Assembly (NCBI GenBank): GCA_002633005.1
Contig: NMRA01000015.1
Location: 132,054-196,053, forward strand
Direction: 5' to 3'
DNA: 64,000 bases
DNA from: Phoronis australis
Taxonomy: Eukaryota; Phoronida; Phoronidae
Shown here: positions 12,580-26,110 of the stretch, piece after piece
Layout of the letters: every line of letters starts with the position of its first letter
Numbering within the stretch: the first letter of the stretch is position 1
The notes under the pieces: generated by a model
Database searches by the model: none
What the model was told of the DNA's origin: nothing
What the model saw: only the letters and a program-made list of their open reading frames with translations
Made by a program: the position numbers and the translations under genes

Positions 12580-13107
12580 CTACGGACACAAAACAATAAC
12601 ATAACATTTGCACTACTGTACCGTTTTCGTTAGTTGCAAAAAAATAATTGTTAAAGTGGTTCGTTTTTAAATTTTTTGAAGGTTGACTGCCATACTCGAG
12701 TATAAAATTAGACAGCTGTCTTCAAGCAAATAATAGAGAAAATGTGAAAACTACAGAAGGATGGAGATTAAATTCAGCTTTAGAGATTGGATTTTGAGTC
12801 CTTCCTCACTCTTCTACGATATGGATTATCAAATGCCTACATTGAAATCTGACCAATTTAGGACAGGTGACATTTACTTTAGTGTGTTGATAAAGAATGG
12901 CAGCATCAAATCAATGCTTTATCTATAATGATAAAGCAGAGATATGATGCAGCACTCATTATCATTCTTTACAATAGCTACCACCAAACAACTTTGAAAA
13001 ATGTGGGCATTCACAAGGATGCAAGTCTATGAAAAATAAAAAGTTATATTTTGGCAATGATTTTTGTCCACAATGCAGGGAGAAAACAATAAACAGCACG
13101 CACCTAC
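12580..13107. other. CUB gene intron 2
   Basis: 528 bp intron between the two halves of CUB domain 1. No internal features noted. Confidence 0.7.
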
Positions 13108-13285
13108 CTGGGAGGGATACCTTTGATGTCAATATAGGTGAAATTCAGGTATAACCTCTCGCCTGGTAAACCAATAAACTTGTAGAAGCATATGAGATTT
13201 GACCCATACTCATGTGGGAAGTTGGGTGAGGAAAATGCGTGTACTTTTGGTCCATAAAGTGTGCTACGAACAGTGACATCGCAAC
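13108..13285 (-). CDS. CUB gene exon 2: first half of CUB domain 1
   Basis: 178 nt exon, acceptor CTCTCCTAG before 13285 and donor CAG|GTAGGT at 13108/13107. It encodes residues 31-90, starting GCDVTVRS and ending DIKGIPPR. It contains CUB cysteines 1 and 2 (C32, C63), the SSPNFPHEYGSN stretch typical of the early CUB strands, and an N-glycosylation sequon (N78-F-T). It enters in phase 1 from the signal-peptide exon and leaves in phase 2. An alternative donor (GTGCGT) three bases downstream would add an in-frame TAG, so the upstream one is preferred. Confidence 0.88.
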
Positions 13286-16200
13286 CTAGGAGAGAACAAT
13301 ATGTTTAGATTCACAAGGCTTGTAAAAGTATTTATTTTCTGAAAGTAGAAAACATGAAGAATGAAATTTTGAACTTGATCCCAACTACGACTTTTATCAG
13401 TCTAAGTAACCTGGTATTGATAAAGATTAGAAAAAAAATAAATGTAACTCTGGCACAACAATAACTTGACCAATTCTTTTCATATGAAAATTCCCCGATA
13501 AAATCTCAAAAATGTCATCACCAACTTTAAAACTACCTTTCCTTTTCACAATTGAAATTATAAAAGTCCAAATTTTCGATAGCATTGCTAAACAAAGTGA
13601 AACATTTTAAAAACAATTCCAGCGTTTTGGAGAACAAAAAATGAAAATTTATAGGAGTGTCTGTCTATAAACCAACCCTCCATCACAAAAAAAAAATTTT
13701 TGACTTGGCGTACTTACCATGCCAAATGCAAATTGGTTTCAGGATTAAAGGGCTGATGATTCGATTATTGCTCAAGACCTGGCTTTACTAGTTGACTTGT
13801 CAAAGAATGTCATTTTACTCAACCAAAAACCACTTCACATTTGAGTAAGGAACAATCTAGATCAAAAGTTGGTTTCTCTGACTGAACGCGGGTTTATAGC
13901 TGTTTCAAATCTCATGCTGACCGTTGATCAGCCATTTCCGAGATACAATATTATGAATTAAGTGAGCTAAATACTAAACTTTATTTTCTAGGGTTTCTTA
14001 TAACTTTATAGTCAAGACATAATGATATAAAAGACACATAACACAGATTAAGAAACCTGTACCACATACAGAAAGCCAGACTTGTGCATGTTTGCAAGTC
14101 CAATTTGATTGATGTAGCTCAGTCTTAGACCATCTGTAGAATGTAATGCATTACACCTGGGATTTCTACAGATACCCAGCTTAGGGAGGCTCCTATGATC
14201 TAACTGGCCATACAACACAGAGATGTCTATCAGGTAATTAATTACCAGTATACTGAACCATTTCACAACAAGGTGATCAAGATGAAACAACATGTTACAG
14301 CAATAGTGAACTAGAACACCCATCATTGCATCAAAGGCAATTATTAGAGTATTAATTCTCATAACCTTATCCAAGATGGGTATCACCATCAGCAAGTCTC
14401 AATTCTGGCATTTGTTTGCCATCAGGCAAGCTATATTGGCATTCCTGGTAAAGTCAATCTCTATGTGACCTGCAATGGCTAATGTACAATGATACTTCTT
14501 TAGCACACAATATGTCTACAAGTGAAGTTCTATTGTGCAAAAAATACACAAAATAAAGACAAAGAAAACTCTAGTCTATTACTAATGTGGTATGTACTGT
14601 GTGGAAGTCATAAAACAATTTTTGATGAATTTTCCATAATTTGCAGTAAAATAACAAGACTTTGAGAAATGAAAAAATGACAAATTTGGCAATCGTGCAA
14701 AATACACTTGAGAAGTACAACTTCAACAAGACAGCAAGGCTGCAGTACATATGAAGAAAACGGACAGGAACCATTCAAGACCAATTTCGTAACGATAAAT
14801 GGTCCAAATTACAAATTTTATGTCACGGAAAGGCAGGTTTATAGTCGTTATTTTTCAAGAAGCAACCAGAGACCCAAGAAATTGGCAAACGTATGTCTTG
14901 ATATATTTCTTGAATGGTGTTGACATTTACTGAGCTGAGACAGTTCGTGCTAATTAAAGTCAGCAATAATGACATGTGGACAGTAATTATCTCAGAAAAA
15001 CATAGTGGCGGCATTAGGTACAAGCTCAAATATTTAGCTACATGAAAACACAAAATCTAAATGTTAGACATACAATCCCATCACTTCTTCCAATGAACAA
15101 GTTTGGAAAAGTTGACAGACTAGGTTTTTATAACATTTGCCAGAATTGACCAATAATACCACAACTAGCCCAGCCAAAACAGTGCTGTACCACAACTAGC
15201 CAAGCCAAAACAGTGCTGTACATGTTGCATTTTGGCTAGCATGTTATTTTGCTTGGGTGGTTACACAGGCCAGCACATCAAAATACATGATTCATCCCAC
15301 TGTCACCATATGTTGAATTCTACAAAACATTTCCTTCACACTTTCCAGACAAAATACTTTGCTCATGGCTGAAAAAAATTGGACACTACAAAAATAATTA
15401 TGATAGCTATAATAATAATAATGATGATGATAATATAATAATAATGATAATGTAATAATAACAATGATCATGTAACAATAAGGTAATTCTTCACCTATTT
15501 AGCACATATGGCCGACGTGAAATTCTATTTAATCAAATTTCTCCACAAGAATAGATTAATAAAATTTCAGTCTACAATTATTGGGGTTTTCCGTAGATAA
15601 GCCCACCCGAAGAAACGGCCATGAGCGTTTATTCGGGAAATTATGCCGTGTAAATGCCCATGGGCGTTTATTTGGAGTTACAACTTCTGATGACAATAGC
15701 CTTCACAGACTCAAAATAGAACAATTTTGGATAGATAAACTTGAAACATACTTGAACCCATAGGATTGAACATAAAGACTTCTTAAATTAAATCTTCCTT
15801 TACTTTTTCCGCTAGAATCTAACATTTTCAATACAGCCACATGTCAGATGTCATTTGTCATATCATGCTTGATTTTACTTTATTTCTGTTTTTGTTGACA
15901 AAGGATATGTATATAAACCTCATTCATGTACTGTCACCATTTTAAAAGTGAGCCTCTTTTTAGGTTTTGGAAACAATGCATTCTGCGCTTAATCACAGTG
16001 AAAAGCATGATTTTTTTGCGTTCCTCGTTACATTTGTGTCTCAAAAACATTGTTTTTTTAAACCTAAATAATAAGGCTTACTACCAAAATGGTGCCTGCG
16101 TGAATAAGGTCTATATCGAAAAATTTCACTTGATTCATAACTGTTGTTTTATTTATATATATATATAAATATATGTACTCTATTCAACAACAAATCATTT

Positions 16201-17141
16201 TGATTTTTGAAACACTTAGCAATCTTCAGTTCTGATGTTAGTATTTATTAAAAACTAGTGATTTCTATTCAGACCACACTTACATCAACCACTTGAACAT
16301 CCTCTAGTATTCTATAAATTAACACATAGCCACTAACATCTCCATTAGTGGGAATGACAAAGATTCACAAATAAATGAAACCACTAATTGCTTAAGCACA
16401 ACAGCTGATGGAAGCTGATATTGATGATGTTAGACAGCCAACAACCTAATTAAAATTTTTGCTCTGTCAGTTGCCATAGAAACTACCCAAGGACCCACGG
16501 GGACCATAGGTGGCAAACTGGTCGCATAGAGATCTGTAGAATGGCGCATCCATTGTCCACTTTGTTTTTCTTTGAGGTAATAAAGATTAAGAGGAGCATC
16601 TATCAGAAACTGTCTGATATGTGCCCTAAGTATGATATCCATGAGACCTGTATTGTTAAATCCAACAAAGACACAACAACGGAAAACAATGGTAGGGTCC
16701 TATAGGTGATAATCATGCGATGCGCTTACACCCATCGCCTGGATGTTGCAGTTTAAAGAATTCATTCCATAAGAAGTTACTTAGCATGGGTATATATCAG
16801 ATATGATCAAGAGGTAAAGAAGCATAGACATTAGATTCAGAAATGCATATGATAATGTAAATCATCTGCATATGTTAATGTAAATCATCAAAACAAACTC
16901 GTGTTTCGTAGAAAGTAGCAAATGTAGGCAACTAATCAACTACAAACAACGGACTGAAAAGCAATGGATAGAACCATCCTCTTTCACAGAGGTAGATAAA
17001 TGTAATGCATAACTGACGTACTTAACAAAATGTCAGGCACTCCCTGAGTTGATTACCACTGAGCATCCTTTTTGCCAATTTCTAAGTGCGGCGATTGCAA
17101 CTCAATACAATGTTGTGAGCTTACACTGAGAATTAGGATAT
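13286..17141. other. CUB gene intron 1, right-hand (3') part
   Basis: AT-rich intron. It contains a short direct duplication (15158-15221, ACAACTAGCC...CAAAACAGTGCTGTAC twice), an ATA/ATG microsatellite (15408-15480) and a TA run (16149-16172). No exon recognised; the phase match between exons 1 and 2 makes a skipped exon unnecessary. Confidence 0.5.
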
Positions 17142-17591
17142 CAAGGTACCTAAACTACATGGCTAACAGACTCATAAACACGGTCACGGACGCATGAACA
17201 CGACTCACGGACCTGCAAACACTGTCCACTGACTCAAAAACATGGGAACGAACTCACAAAACATGATCCATTCACCCAAATACACGAGACACGTATTCAT
17301 ATTCACGATGAAACACGGTTAACGGACCGCCAAACACGGTTTACGGACAAAATATAGATGTCAGCTGACCCAGGAAGCTGATGAGTCCATGACCCGTGTT
17401 TGGCGGTCCGTTAACCGTGTTTCCTCGTGAATATGAATACGTGTCTCGTGTATTTGGGTGAATGGATCGTGTTTTGTGAGTCCGTTCCCGTGTTTGTGAG
17501 TCAGTGGACGGTGTTTGCAGGTCCGTGGGTCGTGTTCATGCGTCCGTGACCGTGTTTATGAGTCCGGTAACCGTGTAGTTTAGGTACCTTG
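17142..17591. repeat. 450 bp foldback (hairpin) element with internally repetitive arms
   Basis: Left arm (17142 to about 17345) begins CAAGGTACCTAAACTAC; the right arm (about 17390-17591) ends with its complement, GTAGTTTAGGTACCTTG. Arms of about 200 bp match along their length at roughly 90% by eye; the loop is about 45 bp. Each arm is a tandem series of ~20-21 bp units of the type GACTCATAAACACGGTCACG. The outer flanks share GATAT (17137-17141 and 17592-17596), a possible 5 bp target-site duplication. Confidence 0.85.
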
Positions 17592-20500
17592 GATATGTGA
17601 TGAAGTAGGACAAATGATCGACACATTTTGCATTGTGGCTAAATACATTAGAATGGGAGGGTTGTTGTGCTGTTTCAGGATGGTTCCTTTATTCTGCTGT
17701 CAACAACTGGCTGTTCTTAGAAGAGAGCAATCAAAAAGTGATCCCCATGAATTAATTGCATGTGAGTGTGGAGACAGTTCATGGCCTCCAGTACATCACT
17801 TACAAGTGCCTGTATAGTAATACAAAATAGTTTGCAAGTCAATGCACCGAACAAGGCCTTGAAATAGGAGAGGAGCATCACCAAAAATCGAAATGCACAC
17901 TTGAGTTCCAGATAGAGTGAATAGTAATATCTTTGATTACCAGTGTAGTGTCTTACAGTTTCTTTCTAAGGACTCTTTACTTACACCGTGGATGCTCGAT
18001 GATATCATAGTCTATATGCTGACACTAGTGAATGTTCAATGGTGTTAAATCTACTTGGAATGTATTCAAATAGTACAAGATTGGTATATTTGCTTTGCCG
18101 CAGACAGCCTGGGGGTTCTATGCCATCAATAGATCAACATAACGACAACAGTACAAGAGCAGCAACAATGTAAACTGCAAGATCAGTTAAACCTTTCAGA
18201 CTGCATTTGTGCTTAACGGACAATAACCAGAGATATCGCTAGTCGATGCTTGGATTATTAAAGTTATCACAAGATGGCACTGCAAAAACGTTTTTCAAAC
18301 TAATGAAGAATCGTTCTATATTCTAATCATAAATGAATGAAGTGCTTCAGCGGTATACAGAATATAATAAAATATTAACAAATTGTAAAACAGCATGTAC
18401 CTAAACAGATAGGGACATCCAGCCATAACTCCGATAACACTGAAATAAACTTTTTGCACAGCGTCAAAACAGCCTGCTTGGCTGTTAAATTGGCCCATTT
18501 ATTTTGGTCTTGGAAATATGCTTCCAAAACATCAGTGTGTTGAGGTGAGTAACAAGGGCCCTTTAGGAGCCACTCAGATCCTAGTTTACCTATGGTCAAT
18601 TAACTTGGATTGAGCATGAACCCTGGTCACATAGTATAGTATAACAGCTGAAAGCTATCAGAACAATGTGTTTGTTATTCTTCTGGTGTTTGTAGGTTGC
18701 ACCAAGATAACTCTCAAGTTATTACTGATAGTATAATGGAAAACTAAATAATTTAAGGATACTACTTAGCACTATGTTTTATTTGAAAATAACAACTTTT
18801 GTCAAACATTTAATTTGACATGACATTCAATAAATGGGTCAAATAATGCTTGTAGTTGTATGAATTAGGATAATAAACAAGATGGCTCATATCCATTTTG
18901 CCAGAAGTGAGAAATACCGCATAAGTTTACCTAACCTTTTATACTTGTCTGTTGTCTTAAAGGGAAACAACACTTTATGTCTGTTCAATCAAGCACCCCC
19001 CACCAAATCAACTGAGGTTATACATGTTTAACTGTGCCTTTATATTAGAGAAATAAAGTTTGATTTGATTTGTTGTATTTTTACAAAGTCTGTTTTTGCT
19101 GCTGTTTTTACCATAAAACTAGTGACTGACTTTACTGTATTTTACCATTCCAGATTGTGACCAATTTCTATCTTTTGGGACACATGTTGAAATTTGACAA
19201 TTTTAGTTTCAAAATGACAAGATTACACAGACAACAAATTAGTGCCCGCGCAGAAATGACAATGATATCATTGCTCTTTTTTAAAAATACCGCCAGCCAT
19301 TTTGCTACTGTGTAGCAGGTGCTGAGTTTTTGCATAGGTGAGATAGCACATCATCTCAATATCAATAATTTTTTATACTTTCAGACCTAATTAAAACTCG
19401 CTTCCCAGTAACCCAGAGACAAAACTACTACACAAAAAACAGTTGCAGTTAGCCAGATGGTAATATTTACATGGATTAGTTACTGCGGCTGGAACAGATT
19501 TTGCAAAACTATAAACAACCGTCCAGATTTGATAGTTTAAACTTATAACAAAATGCCAATACCGGTACTTGATAAGAGTTCAATCATATTACATGAAGGG
19601 CATTATTATGTATGAGTAGGCAAAGCCTAGGATGTACAATAAATATTATTATTATGAACGGCAATTTAGCTGACATGTTGATGTGTTCCAAGTGGTTATG
19701 ACAGCTGGTTAGCTAGCTGAGGCAGGAAGAGTATTTGTAACCAGGAGCAACTTCACCCCAACTTAGTTACCCCAGTATGCCGCGCATACTATCATTCATA
19801 ACCACCAATGAGAGTCAGAGGAGTAGCATTTAATTATCTCTACATAGGTAAGGGTAAGCCATGAACAGAATCATTCCTGGCTCACACTAATCACCTATAC
19901 AGTCATAAACAAAATAATTGTCAGTTGAAGTCCCCAATTTGTAAACATAACTTGTTATAAATGTTCTTTGCTTACCTTATTTCTTTTGTTTTGTTTTGGA
20001 TAAACAATACATATCATCCCTTATGTATCTAGGGAAGAAAACCAAATCAAGATTGCTTGAAAAGTGAGATCTTGCACAACTTGCCACTATGAAAAACATG
20101 ATAATTGTGGGTGGAAATCTTCTATAAAACAATTTATGTGATAACACCAAGAGTTTGGATGAAAAGACAAACCAATGTTTAACAACTAGAGCCAACAAGG
20201 TAAACAAAGCCGAGGGATTTTGACGAAATTTCCAAGAGCTTTTGCCCATGTCATAAACCTGAGACTCGTGTAGGGTTCTCTATTTTTTATCAATTACCGA
20301 AGTACATAGCAAGTAATTTTGTGAAAAAAAAATTTAAAGCCAGAATCATACAGACTGGCGTTCATAATCAATATAACTACATGGGAAAATAATTCTTCAT
20401 CAAATTTTTATTGCAACTTTTGACCTCCTACTGAGGTTCAAGCTACCACGGTCGCGGCCATTAAAAGTGCAACTTTACTTTTCTGCACTGTTACTATTAC

Positions 20501-22951
20501 AAATCCAAAACTGAAACTTACAAAAGGTGTTTGAAATTATTGTTCCAGTTTGATACAAACTTCTTAATGTCAAAATTATGGGTCACCTGACTAAAAAAGC
20601 TGTAACCTCGGTCTTGAGAAAAAGTGGCTGTCGAGGGACGATTTTTAACATGAGCTAAGAAAATTGCACTGAATCTAATTGCAAGATAGGCAATTACATC
20701 GCTTGTAGATGCCTGTCTCCATAAAAAGTTGCTCATCTGAAAATATAGCGAATATTGAATAAAACATGCATATAGATATATACACACACATTGAGTTATA
20801 ATTAACACATACCATCACGCTGGAGGCAGTTTAGTCGACATAATTTGAACATATCCACGAAAATCTGTTGTCGTTGACTCGAGCTTAGCGCTCCACATCC
20901 AGTCAACGAATCAGAAGTTTTCACCTCATCAAAAATACATTTTACACTTGAAATTGTCACTTAAAAATGCGCTCACTTTCTTTAGCAATCCTATTTGGTT
21001 TTAAACACATCTTTGATAAAGCATGTCTACGGGAATTAAGATGACCTTGGTGAAGAATTCCAACTCCACTTCTTGGTCACTGTTAACTTTTTCACCGAGC
21101 ACGATAACCACAAAGTATTTCAACAGATGTCATGCAAGTTAGGCAAGGAAAAGCACGAGACTTAGCAAAGAGCGTAACTTGCACGTGACACTTCCAAAAT
21201 GTAGCATAGGAAGAGATTCGGCGGAGTTTGTCATGAAAATGGGACAACGGTGTCGGAATTTTGCGAAATAAAGTCCGCAAAACAGAAAGGTCAACCCGTT
21301 ACTTATGCCTTCTGTAGGCCTGTTGCAAGACACTGTGCGTTAATATCACTGCTCCTTCTGTGGGCCCTTTGCAAGACACTGTGCGTTGATATCACTGCTC
21401 ATACTGAGCAAGCCTACCAGCCTATTTGAGGAATTGTGCTAATGTCTTTATGTTTCTCTGAGCTATGACAGTTTTCACTAAAACTGCATTAATTTCGAAG
21501 CATTCTTTTTTAATGCTTTGCCAAGCATGGTGTTCTGGTGTTTCACCTTCCATCTAGCATTTTGGGCAGCAGGATTCTGTTGCTCGACATGTTGTTTTCT
21601 TATGTTTCTACAGGTTACAGAGACCTATTATAACCTGCATTACCAACTGCAGTTGAGACTTGATCAGACTCAAAAGTTTGACTTCTTTTGTTCTTCTAGT
21701 CACTTCTATTAGTCCAAGATGTTTTCCATCCTTATAATAGCCAATCCCTCATTCCTAAAATGCAGGAAGCCTAAGGGACAAGCAATATTGGTTCAGATCC
21801 TTGAAATTCAACCTCTGAACCAAGTTTGGCCAATCAATCAGTTGCCTCCTTACCCTGGATACCAATGTGTCCAGGTGCTCAGGCAACTGTGATGTGGTTG
21901 TAATAACCTAACTTTTTAAGGTTAGTGATACATTGGTGAACAATGTGTGACTTCAAAATATTGTTTGTAAGTCAGGTATTCAATATGAAAACCAGTACCA
22001 ACCACTTCATCTGTAAGCATTTATAGAGCTAACATCAATGCCATCGGAGTTATCGCCAGGGGTCGCTGCCTGCGTTTGCCAACAGGAGCAGGTGACTGGT
22101 TACTATTTGCGAATATTTTGTTCTAATAATGATTATTTTGGTGGTATAACCATTCTGTTTCACTTTATCCACGTATTCACTGGATTCTTTACATTAAAAA
22201 AAAATCACTGAATGAGTAGTGTATGCAAAACAAGTTCCCACCACGTCACACTGCCTTTGTTTAGATCAGCTGTTAGCCTGCTCAAGAGTCCAATTTTTTA
22301 ATATCTAGTACATCGCCATTGTCCCAACGTGGTATTTGTTGACTGCCTTGTGAAGTTGACATTCTAGTTTCCATCTGGGAGGTGGAGAGGTTGTTGCCAT
22401 TTTTGATGGCAAGCACAGTCAAAAACAGCAAGGCCATATGAAAAAGGTCATAACTTCCCTGAACTATCTACTTCGAAGCTGATGGGTGTTCACTACATGG
22501 GCTGGGGGACTATAGTGCTGTGCCTCTCATGGTCTATGGGCGGTGCACCACAGGGGGGATGAGGGGCTATAGCCCCCACTTTTTTCAATGCTGCGCCACC
22601 CATGCACTAACGCTTAACTTCGTAGTTAACCACAGACAGTTAACATGGAAGCTTCGATGGTAGCAGAGGTTACTGTAAGGGAAAGGGCTTTTTGTCTACC
22701 AGGATTGTAAATGTCGTCCTATTACCAAGTGCCCTACACAATACAATAGTAGCTCAAATTAACTTTCGTTAAATCAAAGAAGACACGTTTTCCTGGTTGA
22801 TGTAGAGAAGCAATGTCCAACTACAGTATTCTTTCTTTCTTTCTTTTTCTTCTTTACATTTCACACTCGAAGTTGAGTATTCTTGTTGTAATCACCAACA
22901 TCATTGGTCTTTGATCATTCTGTGGTGTCTTGTGATTTGTCAGTTTCATGC
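17592..22951. other. CUB gene intron 1, central part
   Basis: AT-rich intron with a 45 bp direct duplication at 21309-21399 (TTGCAAGACACTGTGCGTT...ATATCACTGCT twice). Otherwise nothing recognised. Confidence 0.45.
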
Positions 22952-23539
22952 TAGACAGTGACCACTGTCTCTAGCTAACTAGAGACGTGTAGCTCCTATA
23001 GAAGCTTCATATGCTGGAAGCTTTTCGGCGAATTATGCCACACACTGACTAAAACATCAAAGTCACGTTGTTGTAAATACCTTTTGTACATAGAGAAACA
23101 CCTTAGGAGGCCGTCGATGCATTTAATTCCTTTCAACTCCACGAAATACTCCCATTATCAAACTTTTTCTTCACACAGTCCCTCATTCAGTTCCCAAAAT
23201 CAGAAACTTGACATTTTTAACACTGCGCCCAGCAGGTGGTATGACGTCATATCCCCTGGCGTGTGTAGTGTAAAAATGGCCAGTTACCGATTTTGGGAAC
23301 TGAACAAGAGATTGCTGGAAGAAAAAATTTGATAGCGGGATTATTTCTTTGAGTTGGAAAAAATTAAATACATCGACGGCCTCCTGAGGTGTTCCTCTAT
23401 GCACAAAAGGTATTTATAACAATGTGACTTTGATGTTTTAGTCAGTGTGAGGCATAATTCGCCAAAAAGCTTCCAGAGTATGAAGTTCCTACATGAGCCA
23501 CACCGTCTCTAGTAAGATAGAGATGGTGGCCACTGTCTA
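22952..23539. repeat. 588 bp near-perfect palindrome (foldback MITE)
   Basis: Sequence from TAGACAGTGACCAC to GTGGCCACTGTCTA is an inverted repeat centred on ATGACGTCAT (23241-23250), with essentially no loop; arms are about 294 bp and diverged by roughly 10-15%. The ends fit TA-flanked GACAGTG...CACTGTC termini. Open frames on both strands here (about 23084-23332 and 23183-23404) are mirror images caused by the palindrome and are not genes. Confidence 0.88.
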
Positions 23540-23783
23540 CCTTTCAACTTACAATCAGACCATTAGGGATGAGCACCTAAATTGGGTTTTATTCGATCTC
23601 GGGTAGCTGTGTTTTAAGTGGTAGCTATAGTGAACCTGTAGGAATACAACACTCCAAAGTGGTTCTCATTCATTTCCTTGCGTACATTCACTCACTCACT
23701 AGTAAGACCGAGCTCAGAGGAGTACTGAGGAGACATTTTTGAGCAGTGCTCAATTGTCTGCTAGAGTGTGGTCACTTAAACCA

Positions 23784-23856
23784 AGGAGAAGAGCCTGGAT
23801 TTGAACCGGGGTCCCCAAGCGCCAGTCCGGAGCTCAAACCACTGAGCGACACTGTC
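23784..23856 (-). repeat. tRNA-derived SINE-like sequence
   Basis: The minus strand shows an A-box-like TCGCTCAGTGG and a B-box-like GGTTCAAATCC at tRNA spacing. The acceptor stem does not pair and the T stem has a mismatch, so it is a tRNA pseudogene or SINE head rather than a tRNA gene. Confidence 0.5.
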
Positions 23857-26110
23857 TTCTGCACTAAACAGTCCGGTTTTCTAAAGCAGAAAACATGAAT
23901 TTTCTGTTGAGTGTAGTTGCCCAGAGGGAAAGGGAAAGAAAAAGTTAGTGTCGAGCCCTGTACAGGACGACGTAATTGCCTATACTAGTTTCGTTCGGCC
24001 GCAGTCGTTGTGAACGCGTGATTATATCCGACATCAAATTTTAAGACTACTCTGTAGTTCACCACAATTAAGAAGGCCAATTACTTACCTGCAGAGATAC
24101 TGAAGCAATCGAAAGTATAAATTTGAATGAAAACATACGATTGTTACTGAATTATGATAATTTCCTGACGAAATGTCAACAACGAGACTCACAGTCAAAA
24201 ATTAATGTGGCGGGTACAGTGAATTTCCACACCTCTTTACCTTAGAGAACACTCAGTGCCAGTCGTTTTCAGTGCAGGTTCAGTGGTGGGTAATTAAACA
24301 TGATTTTACGTTTTCCGACATCCCCTGCTTTCTTATTAAAGTCCACCAAGTATGCAATAAACTTCTATCGTCCATATGGTATCATATCACGCATGAAGAT
24401 AACTCAGTGTCATATTAGACAAATAAAAGAAAGGATTCCAACCTAAATAGTAAACCAAAACTTACAGCTGTCTGAGTGGGACCGTCTATGGTGGCACGTA
24501 TACTTTAATTACCTATGCGACATGAAACCATGTCCGCCTTAGGGGAAAGAAAGATGGTTACAGTAGCCATAGACATCACGACATTAAGATGTCTATGGTT
24601 GTAGCACTCATGTCAGCGAGAACGTTCCGCACCTCATATAGTGATTTCATATATAGTGTGATAACAGTTACACTATTCTTTATGCTCGGAATATGTCCCG
24701 AAAATAATAGGTGCGTCGCAAGCTCCGTTTCCAGAGATACAAAGGAGACCGTTCTATTGCTATAGTGACTGTGTGGACGGTGTTTACCAGCAGGTCATTC
24801 GAAAGCAGATTCCCTTAATTAACGGACAAGTCACACGACGAGATCTTGCTCTGCTCTGCCGTTTTTTCTCGACATTTTTGTCTGGGCCAAATTCAGAAAT
24901 ATTTAGAAATAAACACATGATTCAGAACGTGCCCACGGGATTCGATTTTTAAAGCTTGATTTAATGACGTTTTTGTATTTTAAGAAAAATTACAGTCACG
25001 ATACGCAAACCAAAAACACCTTCACAGCAGCGTTCTTTAGAGCAAATCGAAAGAAAGATTTTGTTTAAAACAAAGGCTCCCGGAGAGTAAAGACTGTCAT
25101 GGGAATTCAAACAAAGTTTTAATTTGACGTTTTTGTTATTAAAACTTCGGGTCGCCGGGTCTTTGTAATTATACGTTTGCGATGAGACATTTCGTTCCGT
25201 TCAGTGCCGCTTGATCAGGCCTGTACCCTTGCACTTTTTTTGGTACATGACTTTGATGGCCAGTAACACTTGTTTAGTGATCTACCGTTACGAAGAATTT
25301 AAACTCCGATCAGAAGTGTAGAGAAAAGGCACCTATGAATGACAGACAACGTACCGACACAGATGATTAGTACAGTTAGCCTACTAGTCTTAAATGTCGT
25401 CGAATTCAATAACGCTCAAAATCAAATTACTATTTTCTTCAAGAGAGAACTAACTAACGAACACTGTCTCAAAATAAATTGACAATTTGAGGCCAACACG
25501 CAATTATCGAATAACCAATTGAGTACCCGAGAAATTAGCTTGATGGTTGCTGAATACTCCAGGTTTTCTGTTACGCCAATTATAACACTAGAGAAAGTAA
25601 AAGGAGATGGTAGCCTCGGACCATTACTCACTACTGAGACCTTGTTCAATAAGCTAGTTTGACATGAGGAGTCGTTTTATGCGCCGAGCATCGAGTAATA
25701 ATGACCCGATAGTTCTTTCAACTAGCCTAAAAATCACTCCACGTCGGAGCAAAACAAATAAGTTGAGACTAGTTTTAGTGATCGACGCCAACAAATTTTG
25801 ACGAAAGACGAGCGATCGTTTTCAATTATCCAAATAAAAAATTTTGAACTACTTTTATGAAGCTGCCATGCATATTCATTTTTATATTTTTAGTTCATAT
25901 TCCACGCTTCTGCGAGTCAGAAACTTGGAGACCATCAGTAGGCCTACGCCTCATGTCTTGGAGACCATGAGTGACGCCGGTCTTCCGCTAACGACCAGAG
26001 AGTAAAAATAAGACCAAAACACTATAAAAGCAACCAGAGAAGAAAAAGAAAGTATTTTATCTTAGTGTCAAAAATAGTTGACTTCTACGCATTCCACTAG
26101 TGGAACTTAC
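23857..26110. other. CUB gene intron 1, 5' part
   Basis: Nothing recognised. Confidence 0.4.

Noticed and set aside
14048-14395. 115-codon minus-strand open frame in CUB intron 1
   Set aside because: No similarity recognised, and exon 1 to exon 2 phase already joins correctly without it.
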